A stretch of 64,000 nt of DNA from Archangium violaceum Cb vi76 (GCF_000733295.1 NZ_JPMI01000378.1:1-64000), one strand, 5' to 3'. Counted from the stretch's first letter, positions 17,157 through 28,387 are shown. Translations and numbers: made by a program. Notes: generated from the sequence alone by a model not told the origin.

Positions 17157-18206
17157 ATGCTTTCCGTTCTCCCGTCCGGTTCCGCCGCGTTTCCCCCGTC
17201 GCAAGAGGAGACGCTGCTTCGAGGGCCCAGCCTGTCGACACTGAGGCTGCCCGTGTCCTGGAGCTCGGAGCCGAGCCTGCACGCGAGGGCGATTGACCGG
17301 GCCACGCGGACGCGGGTGCTGGCGGTGAAGCTGTTGCCGAGGGTTCAGCCGGTGGTGAGGCGCTTCGACGCGAGCCAGTTCGGCCTGCTCACGGCCTACA
17401 CCTATCCGCGGGGCACGCGGGAGCGGCTGGAGGTCTGCAACGACTGGCACGTGTGGCTGTTCCTCTTCGATGACCAGGCCGACGAGCAGGAGGAGGTGGG
17501 CCAGCGTCCGGAGTACCTCCAGGAGTACGTGGAGTCCTGTCTGAAGGTGTTGCGCGGAGGCCCCCTGCGCGCGCGGGCGACGCCGTTGGAGCGCTTCACC
17601 CGCCACCTGCGCGAGCGCATGGGCAGTCTGGCGAGCGAGGTGTGGTTGGAGCGCTTCACCCGGGACGTGGAGGACTATCTCTACCGGGGCACGCTCCCGG
17701 CGGCGCGTCACTGGGCGGAGGGCACCGTGCCCGAGCTCGAGCCCTACATCGAGCAGCGCTCCATGGACTCGGCGATGTACACGGCGTTGGACCTGGTGGA
17801 GTTCGCGCACGAGGGGCAGGAGCTGCCCGAGGCGCTCTTCCAGCAGCCGCTCGTCCAGCGGCTGCGGCACCTGTGCGCGCGGGTGGTGGGGCTGACCAAC
17901 GACCTGTTCTCCTTCGAGAAGGAGGTCCTCTGGCACCGCAACCCGAACAACTTCGTGCACGTGCTGCGGGTCAACCAGCGGCTGGGGCTGGAGGCGGCCA
18001 TTCACGCGGCCATCGGTGTCATCAACGCGGACACGGACGCGTTCCTCGCGTGTGAGGAGGCGCTGCTGGAGCAGGGGCCGGTGGACCCGCGTGTCCTCTC
18101 GTACGTGGAGGGGATGAAGGCGTGGATTCACGGCAACGTGCGCTGGTCCATGGTGACCGGGCGTTACAGCTCGCAGACCTCGCCCTTCCCCGAGCTGCGC
18201 CGCTAG
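17157..18206 (+). CDS. class I terpene synthase
   Basis: 349 residues, typical of bacterial sesquiterpene cyclases. The Asp-rich metal-binding motif is 'WLFLFDDQADE' (about residue 103), and the NSE-type motif is 'LTNDLFSFEKE' (N-D-x2-S-x3-E, about residue 246). A C-terminal 'WSMVTGRY' supplies the conserved Arg-Tyr. The enzyme would ionise a prenyl diphosphate with Mg2+ and cyclise it in the cytoplasm. Product cannot be predicted; no prenyltransferase or P450 gene is adjacent, so it looks like a stand-alone volatile-terpene gene. Its stop codon abuts the stop of the convergent thioredoxin-like gene with no spacing. Confidence 0.9.
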   Translation: MLSVLPSGSAAFPPSQEETLLRGPSLSTLRLPVSWSSEPSLHARAIDRATRTRVLAVKLLPRVQPVVRRFDASQFGLLTAYTYPRGTRERLEVCNDWHVWLFLFDDQADEQEEVGQRPEYLQEYVESCLKVLRGGPLRARATPLERFTRHLRERMGSLASEVWLERFTRDVEDYLYRGTLPAARHWAEGTVPELEPYIEQRSMDSAMYTALDLVEFAHEGQELPEALFQQPLVQRLRHLCARVVGLTNDLFSFEKEVLWHRNPNNFVHVLRVNQRLGLEAAIHAAIGVINADTDAFLACEEALLEQGPVDPRVLSYVEGMKAWIHGNVRWSMVTGRYSSQTSPFPELRR

Positions 18207-18551
18207 TCAGGCCCTGGGCAGGTGGTCGCGGATGACGCCGAGCCAGTACTCGCGCCCGTAGTACTGGCTCATCTTCCCGAGCAGCTTGCCATCGCGGAAC
18301 AGCAGGAAGGTGGGGATGCCGAAGAGGCCGAAGCGCCGGGCCAGCTCCTCGTGCTCGTACGCGTTCACCTTCACCACGCGCATGCGGGCGCCCTCGAGCT
18401 CGGAGAGCAGGGAGGGCTCGGCGGCCGCGTAGATGTCGCAGTTGGGGCAGCCGGGTCCCCAGAAGTCCACCACGACCAGCTCGTCCTTCGGCTCCAACAC
18501 CAGCGCGTCGAAGTTCTCCGTCGTCGCGTCGTAGCTCACGGGATGTGACAT
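18207..18551 (-). CDS. thioredoxin-family protein (CPNC active site)
   Basis: 114 residues, with no signal peptide. 'LVVVDFWGPGCPNCDIY' carries the redox pair in the form C-P-N-C rather than C-G-P-C, and the cis-Pro follows in 'FGIPTFLLFRDG'. It probably acts as a cytoplasmic disulfide reductase or peroxidase partner. The unusual centre suggests a different redox potential from classical TrxA. Start 18551 is chosen because it gives the usual thioredoxin length; 18587 is also in frame. Confidence 0.85.
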   Translation of the reverse strand: MSHPVSYDATTENFDALVLEPKDELVVVDFWGPGCPNCDIYAAAEPSLLSELEGARMRVVKVNAYEHEELARRFGLFGIPTFLLFRDGKLLGKMSQYYGREYWLGVIRDHLPRA

Positions 18552-18612
18552 GCGCCCGTGACTAACGGCACCGGGCGCCCGCTTCAACCGGGGAAGCGGG
18601 CGCCAGGGGGGT

Positions 18613-19323
18613 TCAGCGACGCTCCCCGGCGGGTGGGCGGGCCTGACGCTGCGCGGGCTGGGCCGGCTGCTGGGGTGCCGGTTGCGGCTGTCCGGCCTGG
18701 GCCTGGGGCTGGGACTGGCCGAGCAACTGGTAGGCCCGGTCCCGGTGCTCGCGCAGCTTGGGGAGCAGCCCGTCCAGCAGGGGCGCGAGCTCGGGGTACT
18801 GCTGCCGGCCGAGCGTCACGAGCTGGATGGCCTCGGCATGGTTGGCCACCTGCGAGGCCAGGTAGGCCTGATCATAGAGAGGGGGCTCCAGCACCGCGAG
18901 CTTCGCCTTGCTGGCCTCGGTGGCGTTCATGAGGCGGGTCTGCACGTCGTTGGTGGGCTGGAGCCGGGCGGGGAGCTGGAGGTTGCGCTGCTTCGCGAAG
19001 TCCAGGAGTTGCTGGTGGGCCGTCCGGTGGTCGCTCACCATGCGCTCGCCGAACTGCTTCACCGCGGGGTTGGCGGCCCTCTGCACGGTGAGCTCGCCGA
19101 GGGCGATCTCCGATTCGTTGATGGCCCGGAGCTGTGCGAGGAAGGCTGGCGCGCTGCCCGCGAGCATCATCACGCCCACGCGGTGGGCCTCGTCCGCCTC
19201 GAGGTCCCCCGTCTTGTGGGACGGGTGTTTTCCCTGGGGGGTCTGGGCCATCGCCGGCCCCCCCAACCCCAGGGCCATCGCCATCGAGCCGAGCACTGCC
19301 CACCGTCCCCACGAGCGCTTCAT
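18613..19323 (-). CDS. DUF4142 protein, secreted
   Basis: 236 residues. A cleavable signal peptide ends near 'GGPAMAQT'. The core has two conserved stretches, 'FLAQLRAINESEIALGELTVQRAANPAVKQFGERMVSDH' (in parts) and 'NHAEAIQLVTLGRQQYPELAPLL', matching the helical DUF4142 fold. The last 40 residues are Gln/Pro/Ala-rich and probably disordered. The family is periplasmic and ferritin-like in shape, with function unsettled. It is read in the same direction as the thioredoxin-like gene 60 bases downstream. Confidence 0.85.
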   Translation of the reverse strand: MKRSWGRWAVLGSMAMALGLGGPAMAQTPQGKHPSHKTGDLEADEAHRVGVMMLAGSAPAFLAQLRAINESEIALGELTVQRAANPAVKQFGERMVSDHRTAHQQLLDFAKQRNLQLPARLQPTNDVQTRLMNATEASKAKLAVLEPPLYDQAYLASQVANHAEAIQLVTLGRQQYPELAPLLDGLLPKLREHRDRAYQLLGQSQPQAQAGQPQPAPQQPAQPAQRQARPPAGERR

Positions 19324-19444
19324 GTGACCCACTCCTTTCGAACCTTTTCGGGGAAGCTGGGTTCGGGAGGGGTGGAGAGGACAGGGGAGGGCAGGCGGCC
19401 GGGCGAGGCCCTCCCGGCCGGGAAGGGGGACCCTGGAGTGCCGA

Positions 19445-20035
19445 TCAGCGGGCGGTGATGTCGAGGGTGAGGGTGATGACGGCCTCGAAGTCGCTGGAGG
19501 CGGTGCGGGGGGTGCCTCCGCGCAGCCCGAGGAGGAAGTCGCCCCGGGCCAGGTTGGCGTCCAGGGACTCCAGCGTGTTGCGGGTGGTGTCCATGTCGAG
19601 CTGGGCGCTGCCCCGGGGGTTCTGGATGGTGGCGATGTCCACCTGGGTGCCGGTCTCGCTGGCGCGCAGGAAGGCCGTCACGTCACTGGAGAGCACGTCC
19701 TGGAGCATGCCCACGTTCTTCGACTTCGTGACATTCAGCTGCAGGCGCGCCTGGGTGACTTCGAAACGCGAGGGGGCCTCGCCCAGGGTGGCGCGGGCCT
19801 GGGACAGGAAGGCCGTCCACTGGTCGTTCGTGGAGTCCAGGTGGAGGCTGTCGTTGATGGTGCCGCCGATCACGCCGCCGGCATCGAGTTTCACCTCATA
19901 GGTCACGGTGCCCTCGTGGCTGGGGCCGCAGGCGATCAGGGACAGGGCGAGGGGGAGCAGCAGGAGGACGCGGAGGAGGGGCACGGAGGCTCCGGGAAAG
20001 GGATGGGGGAGGGAAGTCCCGTGGGTTGAATTCAT
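19445..20035 (-). CDS. lipoprotein of unknown function
   Basis: 196 residues from ATG 20035; 20047 is an alternative four codons earlier. The hydrophobic signal with lipobox LIAC places the lipid-modified Cys near residue 36. The mature part is beta-rich ('GTVTYEVKLDAGGVIGGTIND', in parts) with alternating strands ('FEVTQARLQLNVTKSKNVG', 'FEAVITLTLDITAR'). No family is recognised. It is oriented divergently from the SUKH/H1-like gene about 140 bases away. Confidence 0.7.
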   Translation of the reverse strand: MNSTHGTSLPHPFPGASVPLLRVLLLLPLALSLIACGPSHEGTVTYEVKLDAGGVIGGTINDSLHLDSTNDQWTAFLSQARATLGEAPSRFEVTQARLQLNVTKSKNVGMLQDVLSSDVTAFLRASETGTQVDIATIQNPRGSAQLDMDTTRNTLESLDANLARGDFLLGLRGGTPRTASSDFEAVITLTLDITAR

Positions 20036-20174
20036 GGCGGAATCCATACGGAATTGGCGGCTGCGGAGTGCGGAAAGGCTGCCCGCGCGGGCCGTGGCGG
20101 TGCACAATATCCGACGAGGCACACTGCGCAGCAGGCCCCGGGCGCCATAAGTTGGGGCCCTCGACGGAGGGGAC

Positions 20175-21689
20175 ATGTACGAGTGGCTGGAGGGACTTCA
20201 GAAGTCGGCGAAGCGGACGGCGGCCGGAGTGGGCGCCGAGGATATCCGGAGGGCGGAGACCGAGTGCGGGGTGCCCTTCCCCGAGGAACTCGGCACGCTG
20301 TACCGGACGTTCGACGGCGGTGAGCTCCAGGGGGAGGTGACGCTGTTTCCGCTGCATGGTCCCGAGAGTGCGCCGAGCGTGTTGGAGAAGACGCGGCTGA
20401 AGCTGGAGAGCCTGCCGGCCGCGGGAGTGTGGCGCATCGGGGTGAAGGGGCCGCACCGGCAGCTCTTCGCCGCGCGCAAGTCGGCGATGGTGGAGCAGGC
20501 CGACAGCCCCCTGCCTGGCTGGGCGGAGCCGTTGTCGGGGGATGATTGGATCTACGGCACCTGGGAGACGGAGAAGCGCGAGCTGCGGCTGTACCGGACG
20601 CTGCAGACGATGCTCGAGGTGCTGGTGCCTCCGGCCGAGGTGGAGGAGTTCGGTGACAGGACGTTCGCGCGTGCGCTCTCGGCGGTACAGGGAGCGCTGA
20701 GCGATCTGTCCGTGGAATACGACGAGGACGCTCGGCCGAAGGCGGAGGCCGAGGAGTCGGAGGAGGAGGAGGAAGAAGAGGCGGCTGAGGAGGAAGAGGG
20801 CGAGGAGGAGGAGGCCGAAGAAGGCGAGGCGGCGGCGGCGGCTGAGGAGGAAGAAGCCGAAGAGGGCGAGGAAGAGGCCGAAGAGGGCGAGGAAGAGGCC
20901 GAGGAGGGCGAGGAGGCGAAGGCCGAAGAGGAAGAGGCCGAAGAGGGCGAGGAGGAGGTCGAAGAGGAAGAGGCTGACGAGGAGTTGCGGAAGCCCGTGG
21001 TCGCGGCGGCCGAGCGCCGGGTGGTGCAGCTCCGGCAGGCAGCTCCCCAGGAGCCGCCCTCGCCCGTGACCCGTGTTCGGAGTGCGGTGAAGAAGGCCGC
21101 TGCCGTGGCTCAGGACGCCGTGGAGACGGTTGCCGAAGTCGCGCAGGGGGCCGCGAAGACGGTTGCCGCCGTGGCGAACGTCGCCACGATGACGATGACT
21201 GGCGGCACCACGTCCACGGCTGGCGCGAAGGCTCCGGCCAAGAAGGCGGCGGCGAAGGCTCCGGCCCAGAAGGCGGCTGCGGAGGTTCCTGCCGCGAAGA
21301 CTCCGGCCAAGAAGGCGGCGGCAAAGGCTCCGGCCAAGAAGGCGGCCGCAAAGGCTCCAGCCAAGAAGGCGGCAGCGAAGAAGGCGGCAGCGAAGAAGGC
21401 ACCTGCCAAGAAGGCGGCGGCGAAGGCTCCGGCGAAGAAGGCACCTGCCAAGAAGGCGGCGGCGAAAAAGGCGGCAGCGAAGAAGGCTCCGGCCAAGAAG
21501 GCACCGGCGAAGAAGGCCGCCGCGAAGAAGGCCGTCGCGAAGAAGGCCGTCGCGAAGAAGGCCGCCGCGAAGAAGACCGCCGCGAAGAAGACCGCTGCCA
21601 AGAAGGCACCGGCGAAGAAGGCCGCCGCGAAGAAGGCCCCGGCGAAGAAGGCCCCGGCGAAGAAGGCCGCCGCGCGCGGCCGGCGCTGA
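20175..21689 (+). CDS. SMI1/KNR4 (SUKH) domain fused to poly-Glu region and histone H1-like Lys/Ala tail
   Basis: 504 residues, with GGAGGGG before the ATG. Residues 1-180 resemble SMI1/KNR4: '[20 protein letters not shown]', '[10 protein letters not shown]', then a glycine-and-tryptophan-containing middle. Residues about 190-275 are almost pure Glu/Ala. After a short linker with two amphipathic helices ('[20 protein letters not shown]') the last 160 residues are dozens of AKKA/PAKKA units, as in bacterial histone H1/Hc1-like and eukaryotic H1 tails. SUKH domains are known as toxin-immunity or protein-interaction modules. The tail would bind DNA or RNA, and the acidic part may shield it. Such a charge-segregated fusion is unusual. 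Confidence 0.85.
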   Translation: MYEWLEGLQKSAKRTAAGVGAEDIRRAETECGVPFPEELGTLYRTFDGGELQGEVTLFPLHGPESAPSVLEKTRLKLESLPAAGVWRIGVKGPHRQLFAARKSAMVEQADSPLPGWAEPLSGDDWIYGTWETEKRELRLYRTLQTMLEVLVPPAEVEEFGDRTFARALSAVQGALSDLSVEYDEDARPKAEAEESEEEEEEEAAEEEEGEEEEAEEGEAAAAAEEEEAEEGEEEAEEGEEEAEEGEEAKAEEEEAEEGEEEVEEEEADEELRKPVVAAAERRVVQLRQAAPQEPPSPVTRVRSAVKKAAAVAQDAVETVAEVAQGAAKTVAAVANVATMTMTGGTTSTAGAKAPAKKAAAKAPAQKAAAEVPAAKTPAKKAAAKAPAKKAAAKAPAKKAAAKKAAAKKAPAKKAAAKAPAKKAPAKKAAAKKAAAKKAPAKKAPAKKAAAKKAVAKKAVAKKAAAKKTAAKKTAAKKAPAKKAAAKKAPAKKAPAKKAAARGRR

Positions 21690-21710
21690 GCCTCGTCGCC
21701 GCCCGTCCGA

Positions 21711-21737
21711 GCTCCCCTCTCGTCAGGAGAGGGGAGC
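21711..21737. terminator. bidirectional hairpin terminator
   Basis: GCTCCCCTCTC and its perfect complement around a 5-base loop, placed between the 3' ends of the convergent SUKH/H1-like and AI-2E transporter genes. No long T-run follows. Confidence 0.6.
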
Positions 21738-21741
21738 GGAC

Positions 21742-22878
21742 TCAGTGTCGAATCAAGGGAGGCTCGGCGGGGGGCCGTGGGCGGGTTCCCTGGTCCTCGG
21801 GGGCGAGGATGACGCGGGTCACCCCGTCCTTGCCGGTGCGCCATTGCTCGTGCAGCCGCGCCAGCCGGTCCTCGAGAATCACCTGCACCGCGCCAGCGAT
21901 GGGCAGTGCCAGCAGCGCGCCGAGGAGGCCCGCCAGTGCGGTGCCCACCAGCATCACCAGGGCGATGAGCAGCGGGTTCATCTTCAACGTCCGGCGCTGG
22001 ATGAGGGGCTGCAGCAGGTTGCCCTCCACCTGCTGGTAGACGACGAAGATGCCCACCGCGATGAAGCCCTCCTTCATTCCCACCGAGGCGAACGTCGTCC
22101 CCGCCACCAGGAAGAGGCCCAGCGTGGAGCCGATGAAGGGGAGGAGCCCCAGCACCGCCATGGCCAGGCCCAGGGCCATGAAGTAGGGCACGCCCAGCAG
22201 CAGCGTCGACACCGCCGTCACCACCCCGCCGATGAACGAGATGAGGAACGCTCCCGCCACGTAGCCGCCCACCGTGCGATGCATCTCGTGCGCGAGGCCG
22301 CGCCAGTGCTCGCGGCGTGATGGCTCCACCCACTGCAGGCTCTTGTCGAACAGGTCCGGTCCGAACAGCAGGAAGAAGACCGTCAGCACGGAGATGGTCA
22401 CCACGGCCGCCAGCTTCTGCAGCAGGTTCGTCACCACGCCGATGACGGGCCCGGGGGCCATGGGGATGTGCTGGCGCAGCTCCGCGGAGACACGGTCGAC
22501 GACGTCATAGCGCTCGTCCAGCTTCTCCACCCACGACAGGTGCTGGAGCCGGTCGATGTAGTCGGGCGCGGCCCGCACCAGCGCGAGCCCCTGCTCGAGG
22601 AACATCGGCAGCAGGGTCATCAACAGCGCCGAGAGCAGGCCCAACCCCAGCAGGGCCACGGAGAACACCGCCGCGCCTCGGCGCACCTGGTGCCGCTCCA
22701 TCCAGCGCACCAGCGGATGCGCCGCCAGCGCGAGGAAGAGGGCCACCATCACCCAGGAGAGAACCGTCCACACCCGGGTCAGCAGCCACAGCACGGCCAC
22801 CAGCGCCAGCACGTGCGACGCCACCGTCCACACCGTGCGGGGTGTCACCTGGGAGCGGGGCCGGCGGGGGGTCTCCAA
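21742..22878 (-). CDS. AI-2E family transporter (PerM/TqsA-like)
   Basis: 378 residues from a TTG at 22878. Eight or so membrane segments are visible. The typical order is two N-terminal helices, a large loop ('YIDRLQHLSWVEKLDERYDV'), then 'GGYVAGAFLISFIGGVVTAV', 'GVPYFMALGLAMAVLGLLPF', 'FVVYQQVEGNLLQPLIQ' and 'PLLIALVMLVGTALAGLLGA'. These are hallmarks of the AI-2E/PerM permease family, whose substrates are mostly undefined. A quorum-signal role is not assumed. The gene reads toward the SUKH/H1-like gene. Confidence 0.9.
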   Translation of the reverse strand: METPRRPRSQVTPRTVWTVASHVLALVAVLWLLTRVWTVLSWVMVALFLALAAHPLVRWMERHQVRRGAAVFSVALLGLGLLSALLMTLLPMFLEQGLALVRAAPDYIDRLQHLSWVEKLDERYDVVDRVSAELRQHIPMAPGPVIGVVTNLLQKLAAVVTISVLTVFFLLFGPDLFDKSLQWVEPSRREHWRGLAHEMHRTVGGYVAGAFLISFIGGVVTAVSTLLLGVPYFMALGLAMAVLGLLPFIGSTLGLFLVAGTTFASVGMKEGFIAVGIFVVYQQVEGNLLQPLIQRRTLKMNPLLIALVMLVGTALAGLLGALLALPIAGAVQVILEDRLARLHEQWRTGKDGVTRVILAPEDQGTRPRPPAEPPLIRH

Positions 22879-22893
22879 GAGCCCGCCCCTCGT

Positions 22894-23166
22894 CTAGCCT
22901 TCCGGCAGATCGTTGGGAGGCATGGGGCGCAGCGGCTCCCGGGGACGAGCGGTGAGCTCCTCCTCCTGCTCCTCCTCGTCACCCCGCCGGAACTCGTGAA
23001 TCTGATCCGGGAGGATGTCCCGGTAGTCCGGGTCCTCTTCCAGGGGTGGGGTGGCCGTCAGCTCCTGATCCGTGAAGTTGATGTGCTCCTGGCCGGTGAC
23101 GGGGTCCCGGTTGCGCAGGGACTCGGACTCACCCACGTCCTCGGAACCGAGTTTCTTGAATCGCAT
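22894..23166 (-). CDS. small acidic hypothetical protein
   Basis: 90 residues, hydrophilic and mostly Glu/Asp/Arg ('RRGDEEEQEEELTARPREP'), with no signal or membrane segment; probably disordered. The ATG at 23166 follows GGAGG in 'GTGCTCGGAGGAAACACC', a good ribosome site. It lies 15 bases upstream of the AI-2E transporter gene on the same strand. No family recognised. Confidence 0.6.
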   Translation of the reverse strand: MRFKKLGSEDVGESESLRNRDPVTGQEHINFTDQELTATPPLEEDPDYRDILPDQIHEFRRGDEEEQEEELTARPREPLRPMPPNDLPEG

Positions 23167-23265
23167 GGTGTTTCCTCCGAGCACGCCGGGTTGGCTGCCC
23201 GAGCCAACGGTGCGAACCCAAGGGATTCCACGCAACAGAGCGGGGCCGCCCGCCTGTCAGGTGGC

Positions 23266-23925
23266 TCAGCGCGGAGAGGCCAGCGTCCGGCCGGAGGGGT
23301 AGCGGGGTTCCGCCTTGGCCAGCACCATGCCCAGGGCGAGCACCCGGGAGAACGTCTCGCGCATGGCATAGCGCCGGGTGCGGGGCCGGCCCTCGTCGGC
23401 GGCCACCCCCCAGGCGTCGATGCCCACCGAGTTGGCGATGTACAGGGCCCGTGTCAGGTGGAAACGTTGGGTGACGAGCACTGCCTCGCGCACCCCGAAG
23501 ACGGTGTGGGCCCGGACGGAGCTGTCGTAGGTGGACAGGCCGGCGTCGTCCTCCTCCACCGCCTCGGGAGGCACGCCCCGCTCCAGCACGTAACGCACCA
23601 TGGCACGCGTCTCGTCGTGGAAGGGGTCCGAGTTGTCCCCGCTGAGCAGCAGCGAGTCCACCGTGCCCTCGCGGTACAGGGCGATGGCCGCGTCCAGCCG
23701 CTGGGCCAGCACGGCCGACGGCACGCCTCCGGGGGCCAGTCCCGCCCCGTACACCAGGGCCACCGGGGCCTGGGGGGCCTCGGCGCGCGGGATGATCCGA
23801 TCCGCGTAGCGCTTCTCCACGTAGAAGGAAACGACCCACACGCCCAGGACGGCCGCCAGCCCCATGGCCAGCAGCCCCAGCACCCACCTGCGCAAGGCTC
23901 GCGCCTTCTTGCCGCCTCTCCCCAT
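23266..23925 (-). CDS. SanA/YdcF-like (DUF218) membrane-anchored protein
   Basis: 219 residues. A basic N-terminus and one membrane helix ('WVLGLLAMGLAAVLGVWVV') precede the DUF218 domain: 'VALVYGAGLAPGGVPSAVLA', 'SLLLSGDN', 'ETRAMVRYVLERGVP', 'STYDSSVRAHTVFGV' and 'LVTQRFHLTRALYI'. SanA-like proteins face the periplasm and influence envelope permeability to vancomycin-type compounds in enterobacteria. The exact reaction is unknown. Short intergenic gaps on both sides suggest no strong operon link. Confidence 0.85.
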   Translation of the reverse strand: MGRGGKKARALRRWVLGLLAMGLAAVLGVWVVSFYVEKRYADRIIPRAEAPQAPVALVYGAGLAPGGVPSAVLAQRLDAAIALYREGTVDSLLLSGDNSDPFHDETRAMVRYVLERGVPPEAVEEDDAGLSTYDSSVRAHTVFGVREAVLVTQRFHLTRALYIANSVGIDAWGVAADEGRPRTRRYAMRETFSRVLALGMVLAKAEPRYPSGRTLASPR

Positions 23926-24002
23926 GGTCCCCCGGCCAAACCGCCGGGAGCCTCATTCTCGTCCCTTCATTCCCAGATGGAAGCGGCTCTCTCTCCTGGT
24001 GC

Positions 24003-24425
24003 TCACACGGGGACACCAGCGCTCGTGTCCTCTGTCCTCAAACCATGCCGCTCCACCGCCTCCAGCACCTGCCGGGGGTCGGCCGGCTTGCCCAGGAAGG
24101 CGGCCACCCCATAGCTGGCGGCGTACAGGGCCCTATCCCTCGGGCTCATCCCCGCCAGGGCCGCCGAGAGGATGACCACGGGGACGGCGCGCAGGGTGTC
24201 ATCCCCCTTGCGCGCGGTGAGGAGCCGGTTGCCGTCCATGACGGGCATGTTCATGTCCAGCACCACCATGGAGGGCCGGGGGACGCGCCTCAGGTACTCG
24301 AGGCCTTCCCTCCCATGGCTGGCGGCCACCACCGGGTAGCCATGGGCCTCCAGGAAGTGTTGGAGTGACTCCCGGATGTCCGGGTCATCCTCCACGATCA
24401 ATACCGGGCCACGCAGGGAGGCCAT
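24003..24425 (-). CDS. single-domain response regulator
   Basis: 140 residues comprising only a receiver domain: acidic pair 'VEDDPD', phospho-acceptor Asp in 'MVVLDMNMPVMDG' (about residue 57), a Ser in 'VVILSAA' and the conserved Lys in 'FLGKPAD'. There is no output domain, so it probably acts as a CheY- or DivK-like phosphotransfer or protein-binding switch. No histidine kinase gene is adjacent. It is divergent from atpG with about 215 bases between them. Confidence 0.9.
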   Translation of the reverse strand: MASLRGPVLIVEDDPDIRESLQHFLEAHGYPVVAASHGREGLEYLRRVPRPSMVVLDMNMPVMDGNRLLTARKGDDTLRAVPVVILSAALAGMSPRDRALYAASYGVAAFLGKPADPRQVLEAVERHGLRTEDTSAGVPV

Positions 24426-24639
24426 GATCTCGCGCTCCACCGATGAGGGAACCTGCCCTCGAAGGCTAAGTCCGGGAGACCAGGGTGGCACCCCCGGTGG
24501 AATCGCCTGGATGCCCGGCCCCGGCCCCAGGAGGGCCCCGGGGGGGTGCTCCGAGTTTCAAGGCCACGGTTGACCGGCCGCCATACCGCCTATATAGGGG
24601 GCCGCGTTCAGGCCTGTTTCCAGAGGAGTTGGTGGCCCC

Positions 24640-25548
<909 letters not shown>

Positions 25549-25584
25549 AAGTTCCGCTTCTGGCCTTAGGGCCGCGAAGCTTGA

Positions 25585-27108
<1,524 letters not shown>

Positions 27109-27138
27109 CCGGCCGTTCCCGCCTGGGAGGGAGCCCCC

Positions 27139-27681
27139 GTGCTGCATTCCGCCCTCATCCTGGTGTTGTCGCTGGTGGCGCTCCCGGCCCTCGGGCAGGA
27201 GCGCTCCAGCCGGGCGCGTGTGAGCGCCAATGGCACCTTCACCGTGCGCCTGGTGCAGCATGCGGCCGGGAAGTGCACGCTGGAGGTGGCCAAGGAGAGC
27301 GGCCCGGTGTGGACGCTCAAGCAGTGCGTGGGTGGGGTGGATGACCTGTACTACGTCTCCAATGATGGAGAGCGGGTATGGGTCATGTTCCCGCTGGCGC
27401 CCAAGGGCACGGTGAAGCTGCCCGGGAAGCAGTACAAGAAGGTGCCCGCGTGGGCCAACACGGTGGTGGCCGAGGAGTATGGCCGCGAGGGGCGCCTGCA
27501 GGAGCGGCGCCTGATGAACTTCGTGAGCCCGCGCGAGGTATCGGAGGTGCGGCAGTTGGGACAGCACCTCAAGTGGTTGGAGGGCGTGCTCGGGGTACCG
27601 GGCAAGGGCCCGCGCCTGACGGACGCGGGGCGCATCGAGTTCGAGACGGTGGGCGGCAAGTCCCACCAGCTGACCTTCTGA
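27139..27681 (+). CDS. secreted protein of unknown function inside the atp operon
   Basis: 180 residues from GTG 27139. The signal peptide ends at 'LPALGQ'. The mature protein is a small beta-rich domain ('GTFTVRLVQHAAGKCTLEVA', 'GPVWTLKQCVGGVDDLYYVS') with two Cys that could form a disulfide, and ends in a basic region. It is inserted between atpD and atpC with 30-base gaps on each side and shares their strand, so it is presumably co-transcribed. It is not an F1 component in standard operons, and no family is recognised. Confidence 0.75.
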   Translation: MLHSALILVLSLVALPALGQERSSRARVSANGTFTVRLVQHAAGKCTLEVAKESGPVWTLKQCVGGVDDLYYVSNDGERVWVMFPLAPKGTVKLPGKQYKKVPAWANTVVAEEYGREGRLQERRLMNFVSPREVSEVRQLGQHLKWLEGVLGVPGKGPRLTDAGRIEFETVGGKSHQLTF

Positions 27682-27712
27682 AAAAGCGGTACTGCAGGGA
27701 GCACGGAAGCCC

Positions 27713-28117
27713 ATGGCCAAGCTGACGGTCGAGATTGTGACCCCCGAGAAGCGCATCCTGTCGGTGCAGGCGGACGAGGCGATCGTTCCGGGCGGCAAGG
27801 GCCTGTTCGGCGTTCGGCCGGGCCACACGCCGTTCCTGTCGCTGATGGAGCCGGGGCCGCTGACGCTGATCGACGGAGGGCGCCGCGAGTACTACTTCGT
27901 GGCGGGTGGTTTCGTCGAGGTGAGCAACGACAAGGTGTTGGTGCTGGCGGACGTGGCGGAGGCGGTGACGGGCATCGACGTGGAGGCGGCGAAGAAGCGG
28001 ATGCAGGATGCGCAGGAGCGGCTGCGCGGCATGTCGTCGGACGACGTGCGCTTCGACATCGAGCAGGCGACGGTGCGCCGCGAGACGGCGCGCATGAGCG
28101 CCGCGACGATGCGCTAG
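27713..28117 (+). CDS. atpC: F1 ATP synthase epsilon subunit
   Basis: 134 residues. The beta-sandwich N-terminus ('LTVEIVTPEKRILSVQADEA', 'IVPGGKGLFGVRPGHTPFLS', 'YYFVAGGFVEVSNDKVLVLAD') and the helical C-terminus ('AAKKRMQDAQERLRG') match AtpC, which contacts gamma and regulates hydrolysis. It ends the operon and is followed by a REP element and a strong terminator. Confidence 0.96.
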   Translation: MAKLTVEIVTPEKRILSVQADEAIVPGGKGLFGVRPGHTPFLSLMEPGPLTLIDGGRREYYFVAGGFVEVSNDKVLVLADVAEAVTGIDVEAAKKRMQDAQERLRGMSSDDVRFDIEQATVRRETARMSAATMR

Positions 28118-28118
28118 C

Positions 28119-28153
28119 TCCCTCTCCCTCTGGGAGAGGGTCGGGGTGAGGGT
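28119..28153 (+). repeat. REP-like hairpin element
   Basis: CCCTCTCCCTCTGGGAGAGG, continuing to GTCGGGGTGAGGGT, immediately after the atpC stop. Same family as the elements at 45939 and 49386. Confidence 0.8.
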
Positions 28154-28180
28154 CTTCAGCCCCGCCTGACGGATTCACAC

Positions 28181-28240
28181 GAAGCCCCCGTGCACGATGC
28201 CCGCGTTTTCGGGCGTCAGGCATCGGGGGCTTCGTTGTTT
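28181..28240 (+). terminator. rho-independent-type terminator of the atp operon
   Basis: GAAGCCCCCG pairs with CGGGGGCTTC. An inner GATGCC/GGCATC and CGC/GCG extend the stem around a TTTTC loop, and TTGTTT follows. A good terminator for the genes ending with atpC. Confidence 0.8.
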
Positions 28241-28330
28241 CCACCCCCCTTCTTTCCCCGTTTCACCGTCCGTGCGAGCGTTCCACTTGACGTGGCGCCC
28301 AAAAAGGAGCATTCAAGATACACATTTAAA

Positions 28331-28349
28331 GATGCATTCGAGATGCATC
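28331..28349. promoter_or_regulatory. NsrR-type operator upstream of the globin operon
   Basis: GATGCAT-TCGAG-ATGCATC is a perfect 7-bp dyad inside an AT-rich patch, closely matching the known proteobacterial NsrR consensus with ATGCAT half-sites. An adjacent AAGATACACATTTAAA may hold promoter elements or a weaker half-site. It lies 39 bases before the globin ATG, and the third gene of the operon encodes an NsrR-like regulator, so autoregulated repression lifted by nitric oxide is likely. Confidence 0.75.
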
Positions 28350-28387
28350 GAAAGCAGGGCGCCACGAGCGGCCCGGGGAGCGAGCGC

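Noticed and set aside
21742-22878. A quorum-sensing AI-2 exporter
   Set aside because: The family name is historical, and most members do not have shown AI-2 transport; no lux genes are present.
28190-28387. N-terminal extension of the truncated globin
   Set aside because: It runs through the terminator loop and the NsrR dyad and lacks globin sequence; the start at 28388 has its own ribosome site.
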